Source: Alphaproteobacteria bacterium
GTDB taxonomy: Bacteria; Pseudomonadota; Alphaproteobacteria; Rhodospirillales; Rhodospirillaceae
Direction of reading: 5' to 3'
Assembly: GCA_030604885.1 (NCBI GenBank)
Contig: JAUVUZ010000023.1
Span: forward strand, 1-59,555
DNA: 59,555 nt
Shown here one piece after another: positions 33,364 to 41,833 of the stretch. How positions within the stretch are numbered: the first letter of the stretch is position 1; each line of letters starts with the position of its first letter. Both the position numbers and the translations under genes were made by a program. Under the pieces are notes generated by a model. That model did not search any database and had not been told where the DNA came from. It saw only the letters and a list, made by a program, of their open reading frames with translations.

Positions 33364-34583
33364 CAGCGCGCCTCCCGGGAAAGGTCGAGACCGGCGCGGT
33401 CGGCCATGCCGTCGAGGAAGCCGCGGATGGTGTCGTGCAGCTCCGGCTCGTCGAGCAGGAAGGCGTCGTGGCCCTTGTCCGACTGCACCTCGACGAAGCT
33501 CACCGAGGCGGCGGCGGCGTTGAGGGCGCGCACGATCGCCTGGCTGTCGCGGGTGGGGAACAGCCAGTCGCTGGTGAACGAGATCACGCAGAACTTCACC
33601 GGCGTGCCGCGGAAGGCGTTGGCGAGGTTGCCGCCGTGCTCGCCCGGCAGGTCGAAGTAGTCCATCGCGCGGGTGATGTAGAGATACGAGTTGGCGTCGA
33701 AGCGTTCGACGAAGGTGCTGCCCTGGTGGCGCAGGTAGCTTTCCACCTCGAAGTCGGCGTCGAAGCCGAAGCCGATCTTTTCCCGCGCCTGGAGCTTGCG
33801 GCCGAACTTGCGGGTCAGCGCCGCCTCCGAGAGGTAGGTGATGTGCGCCGCCATGCGCGCCACCGCCAGACCCTTGTGGGGCACCCGGTCCTCCAGCAGA
33901 TATTCGCCGCCGCACCACTCCGGATCGGCCATGATCGCCTGCCGCCCGACTTCGTCGAAGGCGATGTTCTGCGCCGAATAGCGCGCGCACGCGGCGATGG
34001 GGAGCGCGCAGAACACCCGCTCGGGGAACGCGGAAGCCAGTTGCAGCACCTGCATCCCGCCCATCGACCCGCCGATCGCCGCGAACACCCGGTCGATCCC
34101 CAGGTGGTCGAGCAGGCGGACGTGCAGCCGCACCATGTCGCCGATGGTGATCACCGGGAAATCGAGCATGTAGGGGCGGCCGGTGGCGGGGTTCTCGCTC
34201 TTCGGCCCGGTGGTGCCCATGCAGCCGCCGAGCACGTTGGCGCAGATCACGAAATAGGCGTCGGTGTCGACCACCTTGCCCGGGCCGATGAGGTTGGCCC
34301 ACCAGCCGGGCTTGCCGGTCACCGGGTGGGGCAGCACCGCGTATTGGTCGCCGGTCAGCGCGTGGCACACCAGCACCGCGTTGGAGCGGTCGGCGTTGAG
34401 GGTGCCGTAGGTGTGGTAGGCAACCTCGACCGGGCCGATGCGCGCGCCGGAATCGAGCGGCAGCGGCTCGTCGGCGCACAGCACCACGGTCGCCTCCACC
34501 GCGTTGAGGCGGGCGCGGAGGTCGTCCCCGGGCGCTGTGGCGGATATGTTCGGGATCTCGGGAATAGCGGCGCCCCCGGGCAA
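33363..34583 (-). CDS. metX: Homoserine O-acyltransferase MetX
   Basis: MetX transfers an acyl group from acetyl-CoA (or succinyl-CoA) to homoserine, the first committed step of methionine synthesis. The alpha/beta-hydrolase protein has [26 protein letters not shown], the nucleophile in IGGSMGGMQ, and C-terminal catalytic Asp and His regions SDWLFP and GHDAFLLD. The frame opens at TTG 34583 (406 residues). GTG at 34487 has GGAGG five bases upstream and would give a 374-residue protein beginning at [12 protein letters not shown], so it may be the real start. metW follows with overlap. Confidence 0.92.
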   Translation of the reverse strand: MPGGAAIPEIPNISATAPGDDLRARLNAVEATVVLCADEPLPLDSGARIGPVEVAYHTYGTLNADRSNAVLVCHALTGDQYAVLPHPVTGKPGWWANLIGPGKVVDTDAYFVICANVLGGCMGTTGPKSENPATGRPYMLDFPVITIGDMVRLHVRLLDHLGIDRVFAAIGGSMGGMQVLQLASAFPERVFCALPIAACARYSAQNIAFDEVGRQAIMADPEWCGGEYLLEDRVPHKGLAVARMAAHITYLSEAALTRKFGRKLQAREKIGFGFDADFEVESYLRHQGSTFVERFDANSYLYITRAMDYFDLPGEHGGNLANAFRGTPVKFCVISFTSDWLFPTRDSQAIVRALNAAAASVSFVEVQSDKGHDAFLLDEPELHDTIRGFLDGMADRAGLDLSREAR

Positions 34584-34608
34584 AATCGCTTGCGTAAACG
34601 AGGGACAC

Positions 34609-34637
34609 AGCTAAGTTTGGGTTTCCTCGCGTGTCAA
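34609..34637 (-). promoter_or_regulatory. Candidate metX promoter
   Basis: On the minus strand a perfect -35 TTGACA (34637-34632) is followed by 17 bases and the weak -10 TTAGCT (34614-34609). It lies in the divergent gap between metX and the chorismate mutase gene. Confidence 0.4.
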
Positions 34638-34679
34638 CGCCTGATTTCGGCCGCGGGGTCCAGCAAGGCATTCCCGGCG

Positions 34680-35549
34680 ATGTCCACGGACGACCAACAG
34701 CTCGAAACCCTGCGCCGCGACGTCGACCGCATCGACGACGCGCTGCACGACCTGTTGATGCGCCGCACCGAACGCGTGCTCGAAATCGGCCGCCTGACGG
34801 ACGGGGCGGAGGGCGAGCCGGTCTCCCTCACCCACCCGGGGCGGGAGGCGATGGTGCTGCGCCGCCTGCTGGCGCGCCACAAGGGTCCGTTCCCCTCCGA
34901 CGTGCTCGCCCGCCTGTGGCGCGAGATCATCGGCACCCTGATGCGGGTGCAGGGGCCGTCGGCCATCGCGGTCTACATGCCCGAGCGCGGCTCCGGCTAT
35001 CTCGAGATCGCCCGCGATCATTACGGCTCCTACACCGACACCGTCTCCTACCAGGCGGCGGGCCGGGTGCTGAAGGCGGTGGCCGAGGGCGCCGCGGCGG
35101 TGGCGGTGCTGCCGCTGCCCGGCGAGACCGCGGCGGAGGCCTGGTGGCCCGCCCTGATCGGCGACGCCAAGCCGCGCATGCAGGTGATCGCGCGCCTGCC
35201 GTTCTGCGGCCCCGGCCCGGGCCGGGGCGGCGAGATCGAGGCGTTCGCGGTGGCGGCGGTGGCCCCCGGCGAAACCGGCGACGACCGCTCGCTGCTGGCG
35301 GTGGAAACCCGCTCCGACGTCTCGCGTACCCAGCTCAACGCCAAGCTCGCCAACGCCGGGCTGGCCACTCTCACCTATTGGGATGCCCGCTCGTTCGCCC
35401 CGGACGCGCGGGTCCATCTGCTGGAAGTCGGCGGCCACGTGCTCGATTCCGACCCGCGCGTGGTGCGCCTCGCCCACGGCAACGACGAATCCGTGCGATA
35501 CGTGCGCTGCGTCGGAGCCTACGCCACGCCGCTGCATTGCGCGCGCTGA
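34680..35549 (+). CDS. Chorismate mutase with a prephenate dehydratase-like remainder
   Basis: Chorismate mutase converts chorismate to prephenate at the branch to Phe and Tyr. The 289-residue protein has an AroQ-type N-terminal domain of ~95 residues (LRRDVDRIDDALHDLLMRRTERVLEIGRL). The remainder resembles PheA in outline, with an AVYMPERGSGYLEIARDHYG segment and an ACT-like end (RSLLAVETRSDVSRTQLNAKLANAGLATLTYWD). The usual dehydratase motifs are not evident, so that activity is doubtful. It starts the run with hisC and tyrC and diverges from metX. Confidence 0.85.
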   Translation: MSTDDQQLETLRRDVDRIDDALHDLLMRRTERVLEIGRLTDGAEGEPVSLTHPGREAMVLRRLLARHKGPFPSDVLARLWREIIGTLMRVQGPSAIAVYMPERGSGYLEIARDHYGSYTDTVSYQAAGRVLKAVAEGAAAVAVLPLPGETAAEAWWPALIGDAKPRMQVIARLPFCGPGPGRGGEIEAFAVAAVAPGETGDDRSLLAVETRSDVSRTQLNAKLANAGLATLTYWDARSFAPDARVHLLEVGGHVLDSDPRVVRLAHGNDESVRYVRCVGAYATPLHCAR

Positions 35550-35562
35550 GCCGAGGCTCCAG

Positions 35563-35581
35563 GACGGTCGCCGGGACCGTC
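35563..35581 (+). terminator. Hairpin between chorismate mutase and hisC
   Basis: GACGGTC-GCCGG-GACCGTC is a perfect 7-bp stem in the 90-base gap. No T-run follows, so it is at best a partial terminator or pause, possibly setting the level of hisC-tyrC relative to the mutase. Confidence 0.35.
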
Positions 35582-35639
35582 GCGTGTCATCCCGGCAAAT
35601 CCTTGTGACCCACGACGATGAAGATGTGAAAGCGAGTAG

Positions 35640-36731
35640 ATGATGACGGCTCCCCTTCCGCGTTCCGGCATTCTCGACATCAGGCCCTACCAGGGCGGCC
35701 GCTCGAAGCTGGACGGCGTGGCCAACGTCGCGAAGTTGTCCTCCAACGAGGGCGCTCTCGGCGCGAGCCCCCGCGCCCGGGCGGCGTATCAGGCGGTGGC
35801 GGCGGAGCTGCATCGATACCCCGACGGCGGCTGCGAGGCGTTGCGCGCCGCCCTCGGCCGCCGCTTCGGCCTCGACCCGGCGCGGATCGTCTGCGGCGCC
35901 GGGTCCGACGAGCTGATCGGCCTCCTGGTGCACGCCTACGCCGGTCCGGGCGACGAGGTTCTCTATCCCGAATACGGCTTCGCGATGTATCAGATCTACG
36001 CCCGCGCCAACGGCGCGACGCCGGTCACCGCGCCCGAGACCGACCTCACCGCCAACGTCGACGCGCTGCTGGCGGCGGTGACGCCGAGGACCCGCATCGT
36101 CTTCGTCGCCAACCCCAGCAACCCCACCGGCACCCTGGTGACGGCCGCCGAGATGCAGCGCCTGCGCAAGGGCCTGCGCCCGGACATTCTGCTGGTGGTG
36201 GACGCCGCCTACGCCGAGTTCGTCACCCGCAACGACTATTCGCCGGGCGCGGAGCTGGTGGACGCGGGCGACAACACGGTGATGTGCCGCACCTTCTCGA
36301 AGATCTTCGGGATGGGGGCGCTGCGCCTCGGCTGGTGCTACGCGCCGCAGTCGATCGCCGACGTGCTCAACCGCGTGCGTTCGCCGTTCAACGTCTCGGC
36401 GGCGGCCCAGGCGGCGGGCGTGGCGGCGTTGGAGGACACCGCGTTCTTCGACCTCTGCCTCGCCCACAACCGGGTGTGGCAGCCCTGGCTGACCGAACAG
36501 ATCGCCGCCCTCGGCCTTAAGGTCACGCCGTCGTTCACCAACTTCGTGCTCGTCCACTTCCCCAAGGGCGACGTGCCGAAGGCGGAGGCGGCGCTCGCCG
36601 AGCAGGCGGTGCTGGTGCGCGGCGTCGCCGGGTACGGCCTGCCCGACGCGCTGCGCATCACCGTCGGCACCGAGGAGGAGAACCGCCGCGTCGTCGCCGC
36701 CCTTACCGCCTACACGGAGGGCGCGGCATGA
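35640..36731 (+). CDS. hisC: Histidinol-phosphate/aromatic aminotransferase HisC
   Basis: This class II PLP aminotransferase of 363 residues matches HisC. It has KLSSNEGALGASPRA near residue 30, VFVANPSNPTGTLV, and the PLP lysine in CRTFSKIFGMGALRLGW. Between a chorismate mutase and a prephenate dehydrogenase gene it probably also, or mainly, transaminates phenylpyruvate or prephenate; alphaproteobacterial genomes often place a HisC paralogue there. The alternative ATG at 35643 shortens it by one residue. tyrC overlaps its stop (ATGA). Confidence 0.9.
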   Translation: MMTAPLPRSGILDIRPYQGGRSKLDGVANVAKLSSNEGALGASPRARAAYQAVAAELHRYPDGGCEALRAALGRRFGLDPARIVCGAGSDELIGLLVHAYAGPGDEVLYPEYGFAMYQIYARANGATPVTAPETDLTANVDALLAAVTPRTRIVFVANPSNPTGTLVTAAEMQRLRKGLRPDILLVVDAAYAEFVTRNDYSPGAELVDAGDNTVMCRTFSKIFGMGALRLGWCYAPQSIADVLNRVRSPFNVSAAAQAAGVAALEDTAFFDLCLAHNRVWQPWLTEQIAALGLKVTPSFTNFVLVHFPKGDVPKAEAALAEQAVLVRGVAGYGLPDALRITVGTEEENRRVVAALTAYTEGAA

Positions 36732-37624
36732 CCGGATCGGCCGAAACGCCCCTGTTCGGCACCGTCGCGTTCGTCGGCATCGGCCTGATCGGCGCGTCGC
36801 TGTCGCTGGCGATCCGCAGGCACGGCCTCGCCGCCCGCACCGTCGCCACCGCGCGGCGGCAGGAAACCCTCGACACCGCGCTGCGCCTCGGCATCGTCGA
36901 CGCCGCCTCCACCGACATGGCGGAGACGGTGGCCGACGCGGACCTGGTGATGGTGTGCGTGCCGGTGGGCGCGAGCGGCGCGGTGATGCGGGCGATGGCG
37001 CCGCACCTCAAGCCCGGGGCGATCGTCTCCGACGTCGGCTCGGTGAAGTGCGCGGTGATCGCGGACATGCTGCCGCACCTGCCCGAGGGCGTCGCCCTCG
37101 TCCCCGGCCACCCCCTCGCGGGCACCGAGTTCTCGGGGCCGGAGGCGGGCTTCGCCGAACTGTTCGAGCAGCGCTGGTGCGTCCTCACGCCGCTGCCCCA
37201 CACCCCGAAGGACGCGGTGGAGAGAGTGGCTGCGATGTGGCGCGCGGTGGGTTCGAACGTGGACACGATGGATCCGGAGCATCACGACCGGGTTCTGGCG
37301 ATCACCTCCCACCTGCCGCACCTGATCGCCTATACCATCGTCGGCACCGCCACCGATCTCGGCGCCGACCTGAAGCAGGAGGTGATCAAGTATTCGGCCT
37401 CCGGCTTCCGCGACTTCACCCGCATCGCCGCCTCCGACCCGGTGATGTGGCGCGACGTCTTCCTCAACAACAAGGAGGCGGTGCTGGAGGTGCTGCAACG
37501 CTTCACCGAGGATCTCACCGCGTTGCAGCGGGCGATCCGGCGCGGCGAGGGCGACACCCTGGAACGCCACTTCACCCGCACCCGCGCGATCCGGCGCGGC
37601 ATCATCGACGCCAAGCAGGCGTGA
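36728..37624 (+). CDS. tyrC: Prephenate/arogenate dehydrogenase
   Basis: This enzyme oxidatively decarboxylates prephenate or arogenate on the route to tyrosine. The 298-residue protein has the NAD-binding VGIGLIGASLSLAIR near residue 17, PVGASGAVMRAM, SDVGSVK, the catalytic VPGHPLAGTEFSGPEAG, and ITSHLPHLIAYTIVG. Whether prephenate or arogenate is preferred cannot be read from sequence; I use tyrC for the cyclohexadienyl dehydrogenase type. It ends the run CM-hisC-tyrC. Confidence 0.92.
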   Translation: MTGSAETPLFGTVAFVGIGLIGASLSLAIRRHGLAARTVATARRQETLDTALRLGIVDAASTDMAETVADADLVMVCVPVGASGAVMRAMAPHLKPGAIVSDVGSVKCAVIADMLPHLPEGVALVPGHPLAGTEFSGPEAGFAELFEQRWCVLTPLPHTPKDAVERVAAMWRAVGSNVDTMDPEHHDRVLAITSHLPHLIAYTIVGTATDLGADLKQEVIKYSASGFRDFTRIAASDPVMWRDVFLNNKEAVLEVLQRFTEDLTALQRAIRRGEGDTLERHFTRTRAIRRGIIDAKQA

Positions 37625-37630
37625 GGAACC

Positions 37631-37654
37631 GGCGCCCGGGGCGACCCGGGCGCC
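37631..37654 (+). terminator. Perfect 10-bp hairpin after tyrC
   Basis: GGCGCCCGGG-GCGA-CCCGGGCGCC is a perfect stem with a GNRA-type loop, followed by the palindrome GTTCGCGAAC right up to the next ATG at 37665. No T-run is present. It lies where the ribosome site of the next gene should be, so it may serve as a terminator or translational control. Confidence 0.45.
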
Positions 37655-37664
37655 GTTCGCGAAC

Positions 37665-38468
37665 ATGGCAGAGATTTTCCCGATTTCCGACCCTGCCGAC
37701 CCCCGCGTCGAAGGCTTCCGCGAGGTGCGCGAGCGCGACCTGGTGGGGCGCCGGGGGCTGTTCGTGGCCGAGGGCGAGGTGGTGCTGAAGACGCTGCTCT
37801 CCGGCCGCTCCCCCCACCGCCTCGCGGCGCTGCTGATCGCCGAGAAGCGCGTCGCCGGGCTGGCGCCGCTGCTGGCGGCGCTGCCCCAGGGCGTGCCGGT
37901 CTACGCCGCCTCGCAGGCGGTGATGGACGCGACCGTGGGCTTCGCGATCCATCGCGGCATCCTCGGCCTCGGCGCCCGCGCGCCCGGGCTTGGCCTCGCC
38001 GAGGCCCTGGCGGCGCTGCCGCCCCGGGCGACGGTGGCGGTGTTCTCGGCGATCGCCAACCACGACAACCTCGGCGGCCTCTACCGCAACGCCGCCGCCT
38101 TCGGCGTCGATCTCGCGATCCTCGATTCCGACTGCTGCGACCCGCTCTACCGCAAGGCGATCCGGGTGTCGGTGGGGGCGGCGCTGACGGTGCCGACGGT
38201 GCAAGGCGGCCGCACCGCCGACATCCTCGAAGCCCTGGCGGCGGCGGGGTTCGACCTGCTCGGCCTGTCGCCGCGCGGCGCGCGGGCGCTGGCGGACTAC
38301 GCGCGCGGCCCGCGCGTCGCGGCGGCGTTCGGGGCGGAGGGGCCGGGGCTGTCGGAGGCGGTTCTCGCGCACACCGTGGCGGTGCGCATCCCGATGGCGC
38401 CGGGCTTCGATTCCCTCAACGTCGCCACCGCCGCCGGGATCGTCTTCCACCACCTCATGGCGCGCTGA
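37665..38468 (+). CDS. SpoU/TrmH-family RNA 2'-O-methyltransferase
   Basis: This 267-residue SPOUT methyltransferase has the family motifs: motif 1 in AVFSAIANHDNLGGLYRNAAAFGVD (around residues 125-150), motif 2 in VAAAFGAEGPGLSE and motif 3 in IPMAPGFDSLNVATAAGIVFHHL. An N-terminal substrate-binding region of ~110 residues precedes it. It would methylate a ribose in rRNA or tRNA; the target is not identifiable. There is no Shine-Dalgarno in front of the ATG, only the hairpin and a palindrome. The end overlaps DUF445 by 14 bases convergently. Confidence 0.88.
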   Translation: MAEIFPISDPADPRVEGFREVRERDLVGRRGLFVAEGEVVLKTLLSGRSPHRLAALLIAEKRVAGLAPLLAALPQGVPVYAASQAVMDATVGFAIHRGILGLGARAPGLGLAEALAALPPRATVAVFSAIANHDNLGGLYRNAAAFGVDLAILDSDCCDPLYRKAIRVSVGAALTVPTVQGGRTADILEALAAAGFDLLGLSPRGARALADYARGPRVAAAFGAEGPGLSEAVLAHTVAVRIPMAPGFDSLNVATAAGIVFHHLMAR

Positions 38469-39726
38469 GGCCCAGCAGCGCCAGCGCCGCGGGCAGGTGC
38501 AGCGACAGGGCGTGCAGCCCCGCGCCGATCAGCGCGCCGATCACGGTGCCGTTGAGGCGGATGTATTGCAGGTCCGCCCCCACCTGAACCTCGATGCGGT
38601 CGCTGAACTTGCGGGCGTCCTGGCTCATCAGGGTGGTCTCGACGAAGCCGACGATGCGGTCGCTCCAGGTGCCGAGGTTGCCGATCAGGAACGCCGCGAC
38701 GCCGTCGTTGACGCGCCGGCGCACCCGGGGCGTCGCCAGCGCCGCGACGAGGCGCCGCGCCAGCAGGTCGAAGATCGCGCGCACGCGGGAGTCCTCGTTC
38801 TCCAGGTCCTTTTCCAGCATCGCCGCCAGCCGCGCGACGATGGTCGCCACCAGCCGCAGGAAATCCGGGTTGTCGGCGGACCACTTGCGCAGCGCCGCGA
38901 ACAGGCGCGGCAGGCCGTCGGCCTCCAGGCGGCGCAGGCCGCGCCGCAGGGCCTCGCGCATCTCGGCGAACTCGGGCGTGGTCTCGTCGCCGAGGTTGCG
39001 GGCGAAATCGGCGAGGCCGCGCGCGAAGGCGGCGGCGAGGCGTTCGTCGAACGCCTTCGGCACGTACCAGTGGGAGCGTTCGCGCACCTTGTCGCGGATC
39101 AGCTCCGGGTGGGTCTCGATCCACTCGGCGAGCAGCGCGGCGCAGCGCTTCACCGCCTCGGCGGGCAGGCCGCTTTCGTCCAGGCTGCGCAGCACCGCGC
39201 GGGCGCCGGGGCGCAGGTCGGCGGAGCGCATCTCGCGGCGCACCGCGTCGGCCACCGCCGCGAGAACCTCGCGGTTCGCCGCGCCGCCCGCCAGCAGGCC
39301 GAGGAGGCCGCGCCGCAGCTCGGCGAACACCCGCGCGCGGTTTTCATCGTCGTCGAGGAAGCGGGCGAGGTGGGCGGCGAAATCGACGCTCCGCACCTGC
39401 GCCACCAGGGCGTCGCTGCGCAGGAACTCGCGCTCGATGTAGCGGGCGATGCCGTGGGCGATCGGCCCCTGGTTGGCGACGATCAGGTTGGTGTGGGGCA
39501 GCGGCAGGCCGAGGGGCCGCCGGAACAGCGCGGTGACGGCGAACCAGTCCGCCAGCCCGCCGATCATCGCCGCCTCGGCGGCGGCGCGCACGAACCCGGT
39601 CCACGCCGCCGGGGGCGCGAAGTGCACCGCCACCCAGGCCGCCGCCGCCGCCAGCAGCGCGGCGGCGGCGAGGCGCTTCTTGCCGCGCAGGTGGCGGAGG
39701 CGGGCGTCGTCGGCGGCGTCGGCCAT
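38455..39726 (-). CDS. DUF445 membrane protein
   Basis: This 423-residue protein matches DUF445. It has an N-terminal helix (LAAAALLAAAAAWVAVHF), then the conserved IGGLADWFAVTALFRRPLGLPLPHTNLI, a long helical middle with repeated Arg/Glu-rich segments, and a C-terminal helix with YIRLNGTVIGALIGAGLHAL. The cellular role of the family is unknown. It lies just before the beta-lactamase gene in reading order downstream, on the same strand, with four bases between. Confidence 0.9.
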   Translation of the reverse strand: MADAADDARLRHLRGKKRLAAAALLAAAAAWVAVHFAPPAAWTGFVRAAAEAAMIGGLADWFAVTALFRRPLGLPLPHTNLIVANQGPIAHGIARYIEREFLRSDALVAQVRSVDFAAHLARFLDDDENRARVFAELRRGLLGLLAGGAANREVLAAVADAVRREMRSADLRPGARAVLRSLDESGLPAEAVKRCAALLAEWIETHPELIRDKVRERSHWYVPKAFDERLAAAFARGLADFARNLGDETTPEFAEMREALRRGLRRLEADGLPRLFAALRKWSADNPDFLRLVATIVARLAAMLEKDLENEDSRVRAIFDLLARRLVAALATPRVRRRVNDGVAAFLIGNLGTWSDRIVGFVETTLMSQDARKFSDRIEVQVGADLQYIRLNGTVIGALIGAGLHALSLHLPAALALLGLSAP

Positions 39727-39730
39727 CGCC

Positions 39731-40594
39731 TCAGCCGACGAGGCCGGGCAGGCGGCGCGCCACCTCGGCGATCGCCGCGTTGCGGTCGTCGAACGACGCC
39801 GCGCTTTCGTGAATGTAGACCGCCACCAGCAGCGGGTCCCCGGCGGCGGGCCAGATCGCCGCCACGTCGGCCATCGCGCCGTGGTCGCCGCCGCCGGTCT
39901 TGTCGGCCACCTGCCAGCCGGGCGGCACGCCCGCGCGCAGCTTGGCGTCGCCGGTCTTGTTGGCGCGCATCCACTGGATCAGTCGCTCGGTGGAAACCGG
40001 CGAGAGGCGGTCCCCCAGCAGCAGCGCGCCGAGGCTGTCGACCATCGCTTCCGGCGTGGTGGTGTCGCGCGGGTCGCCGGGGAGGGCGGCGTTGAGGTCG
40101 GTTTCCCAGCGGTCGAGGCGGGTGGCGTCGTCGCCCAGGGTGCGGGCGAACGCGGTCAGGCCCGCCGGGCCGCCGATGCGCTTGAGCAGCAGGTTGCCCG
40201 CGGTGTTGTCGGAGCGGGTGAGCGCCGCCTCGCACACCTCGGCCAGGGTCATCTCGCCGCCCGCGCGCTTGCCGGTGACCGGCGAGTAGTCCACCACCTC
40301 GGCGGCGAGGATCGGCACCGGCTCGGCGAGGTCGTCGGCGCCCGCGTCCACCCGCGCCAGCACCGCGCCCGCCGCCAGAACCTTGAAGGTGCTGCACAGC
40401 GGGAAGCGCTCGGTGGCGCGGCGGCTCCAGGCGCGGCCGCTGCCGGTGTCGAGCACGGCGACGCCGAGGCGGCCGCCGATGCGCGCCTCGATGGCGGCGA
40501 AGGGGTCGTCTTCGGCGCGGGCGGGCAGCAGCGGCAGCGCGAACGCGCCCGCCACCAGGGCGGAGAATCGACGGCGGGAGATACCGAAAGCCAT
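39731..40594 (-). CDS. Class A beta-lactamase with Tat-type signal
   Basis: This 287-residue serine beta-lactamase has all active-site elements: S68-T-F-K71, S128-D-N130, the general base Glu164 in RWETDLN, and K232-T-G234 followed by GG. The signal peptide contains SRRRF, which fits the Tat consensus, and ends about residue 27. It should hydrolyse penicillins and perhaps cephalosporins in the periplasm. It looks chromosomal and native: its GC and codon use match neighbours, and no mobile element is close. No AmpR-type regulator is adjacent. Confidence 0.93.
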   Translation of the reverse strand: MAFGISRRRFSALVAGAFALPLLPARAEDDPFAAIEARIGGRLGVAVLDTGSGRAWSRRATERFPLCSTFKVLAAGAVLARVDAGADDLAEPVPILAAEVVDYSPVTGKRAGGEMTLAEVCEAALTRSDNTAGNLLLKRIGGPAGLTAFARTLGDDATRLDRWETDLNAALPGDPRDTTTPEAMVDSLGALLLGDRLSPVSTERLIQWMRANKTGDAKLRAGVPPGWQVADKTGGGDHGAMADVAAIWPAAGDPLLVAVYIHESAASFDDRNAAIAEVARRLPGLVG

Positions 40595-40605
40595 GGTCGC
40601 GGTTC

Positions 40606-41766
40606 CTATAGCGGGTCGCCCTTGCGGCGCACCGCGCCGTCCTTGCCGATGTCCATGCCCGGCGCGACCAGGTTGGCGCGGGAGGGCGGCGGGGCGGGCG
40701 CGCCGGGCCAGGCCACGTCGGGCACGTGGACCAGGGCGAGGGGACCAGCGTAGACGATGCCGTCGCGCAGCGACAACGAGAGATTGGCGGGGCCGGTGGG
40801 CGGCATCTCGCGGCCCAGCACCAGCCGCGCCAGGGTGGCGTCGGAATCGCGGATCAGCTCGGCGGTGTGGAGCACGTCCACCAGCGGCACGAACCCCTCG
40901 ACCCGCGCGGTGAGCGAGGCGGCGGGCTGCACCCGCGAGTCGAGCACCAGGGTGCCGGTGCCCTCGAGGGCGGAGCTGCCCCAGCGCAGGCCGATGCGCC
41001 GCACCGCCACGTTGCCGCCCGCCTCGCGCCAGGCGCGCAGGGAGTCGTAGACCGTGCCCGCGCGAATCGGCCCGCCGATGTCGCTGTCGAAGTCGAAGCT
41101 CGCCACCTCGGGGCCGAGGGGGAAGGCGGCGGTCTCGGGCCAGCGCAGGCCGCGCAGCGACACGCCGAAGCGCGCGGTCGGCCCGGCGGCGTTCTTGGCG
41201 GTGACCAGGGCGGGTTCGGCGGAGGCGGTGATCCGCCCCTCGGACAGCACCAGCGGCGAGGCCACCGGCCGCCCGGCCCAGGTGACGCCGAGGTTGAGGC
41301 CGGTCATCGCGAAGGTGGCGGTGCGCAGGCTTTCGGTGGAATCGACGGTGAAGCCGAGGCGCGCGGTGCCGCCCTGCTTGCGCAGGACGTCGGCGCGGTC
41401 GGGGCGGGCGCGGCGGAGTTCGGCGCCGTCGGGCAGCTCCACCGCGAACGCCCGCGGCGAGAACACGCCGCTGGTCAGCGCCATGCGCGGCACCGCGAGG
41501 CTCCAGGTGGTCTCGCCGCGGCGGAACGCCAGCTCCACCGCCGACACCGTGAGTTCGAGCCGGGTGGGGAAGCCGCCGACGCCCTCGACCGTGTAGGTGG
41601 CGGTGTCGCCGTTGGCGCGGCGTTCGGCCGCCCAGTCGGCCAGGCGGGACTTCATCAGGCTGGCGGTGTGGAACCAGAACGCGGTGTATCCGGCGACGAT
41701 CGCCGCGAGCAGGGCCGGGGCGGCCAGCATCGCCGTGGCGTTGCCGAGTTGGGCCTTGCTCCTCAT
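40606..41766 (-). CDS. DUF2125 protein
   Basis: This 386-residue protein has one N-terminal membrane anchor (about residues 10-32) and a long beta-rich region with AMTGLNLGVTWAGRPVASPLVLSEG and other segments typical of DUF2125, an alphaproteobacterial family of unknown function. The anchor suggests it faces the periplasm. The last ~60 residues are Pro-rich. It ends 11 bases before the beta-lactamase gene start. Confidence 0.8.
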   Translation of the reverse strand: MRSKAQLGNATAMLAAPALLAAIVAGYTAFWFHTASLMKSRLADWAAERRANGDTATYTVEGVGGFPTRLELTVSAVELAFRRGETTWSLAVPRMALTSGVFSPRAFAVELPDGAELRRARPDRADVLRKQGGTARLGFTVDSTESLRTATFAMTGLNLGVTWAGRPVASPLVLSEGRITASAEPALVTAKNAAGPTARFGVSLRGLRWPETAAFPLGPEVASFDFDSDIGGPIRAGTVYDSLRAWREAGGNVAVRRIGLRWGSSALEGTGTLVLDSRVQPAASLTARVEGFVPLVDVLHTAELIRDSDATLARLVLGREMPPTGPANLSLSLRDGIVYAGPLALVHVPDVAWPGAPAPPPSRANLVAPGMDIGKDGAVRRKGDPL

Positions 41767-41833
41767 CTGCGTGTCCCCCCCTTGCGGTCTGCGTCATCGT
41801 GCCGGGTGCGGCGTGGCGCGTCAGTGAACGGCG

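Noticed and set aside
34487-34680. SAM-II type riboswitch ahead of metX
   Set aside because: I looked for the pseudoknot and the conserved GCUAAA segment on the minus strand; CGAGG/CCTCG can pair, but the conserved core is missing.
39731-40594. Acquired resistance island carrying the beta-lactamase
   Set aside because: The gene has the same GC-rich composition and codon use as its neighbours, lies among chromosomal families (DUF445, DUF2125) and has no mobile element nearby.
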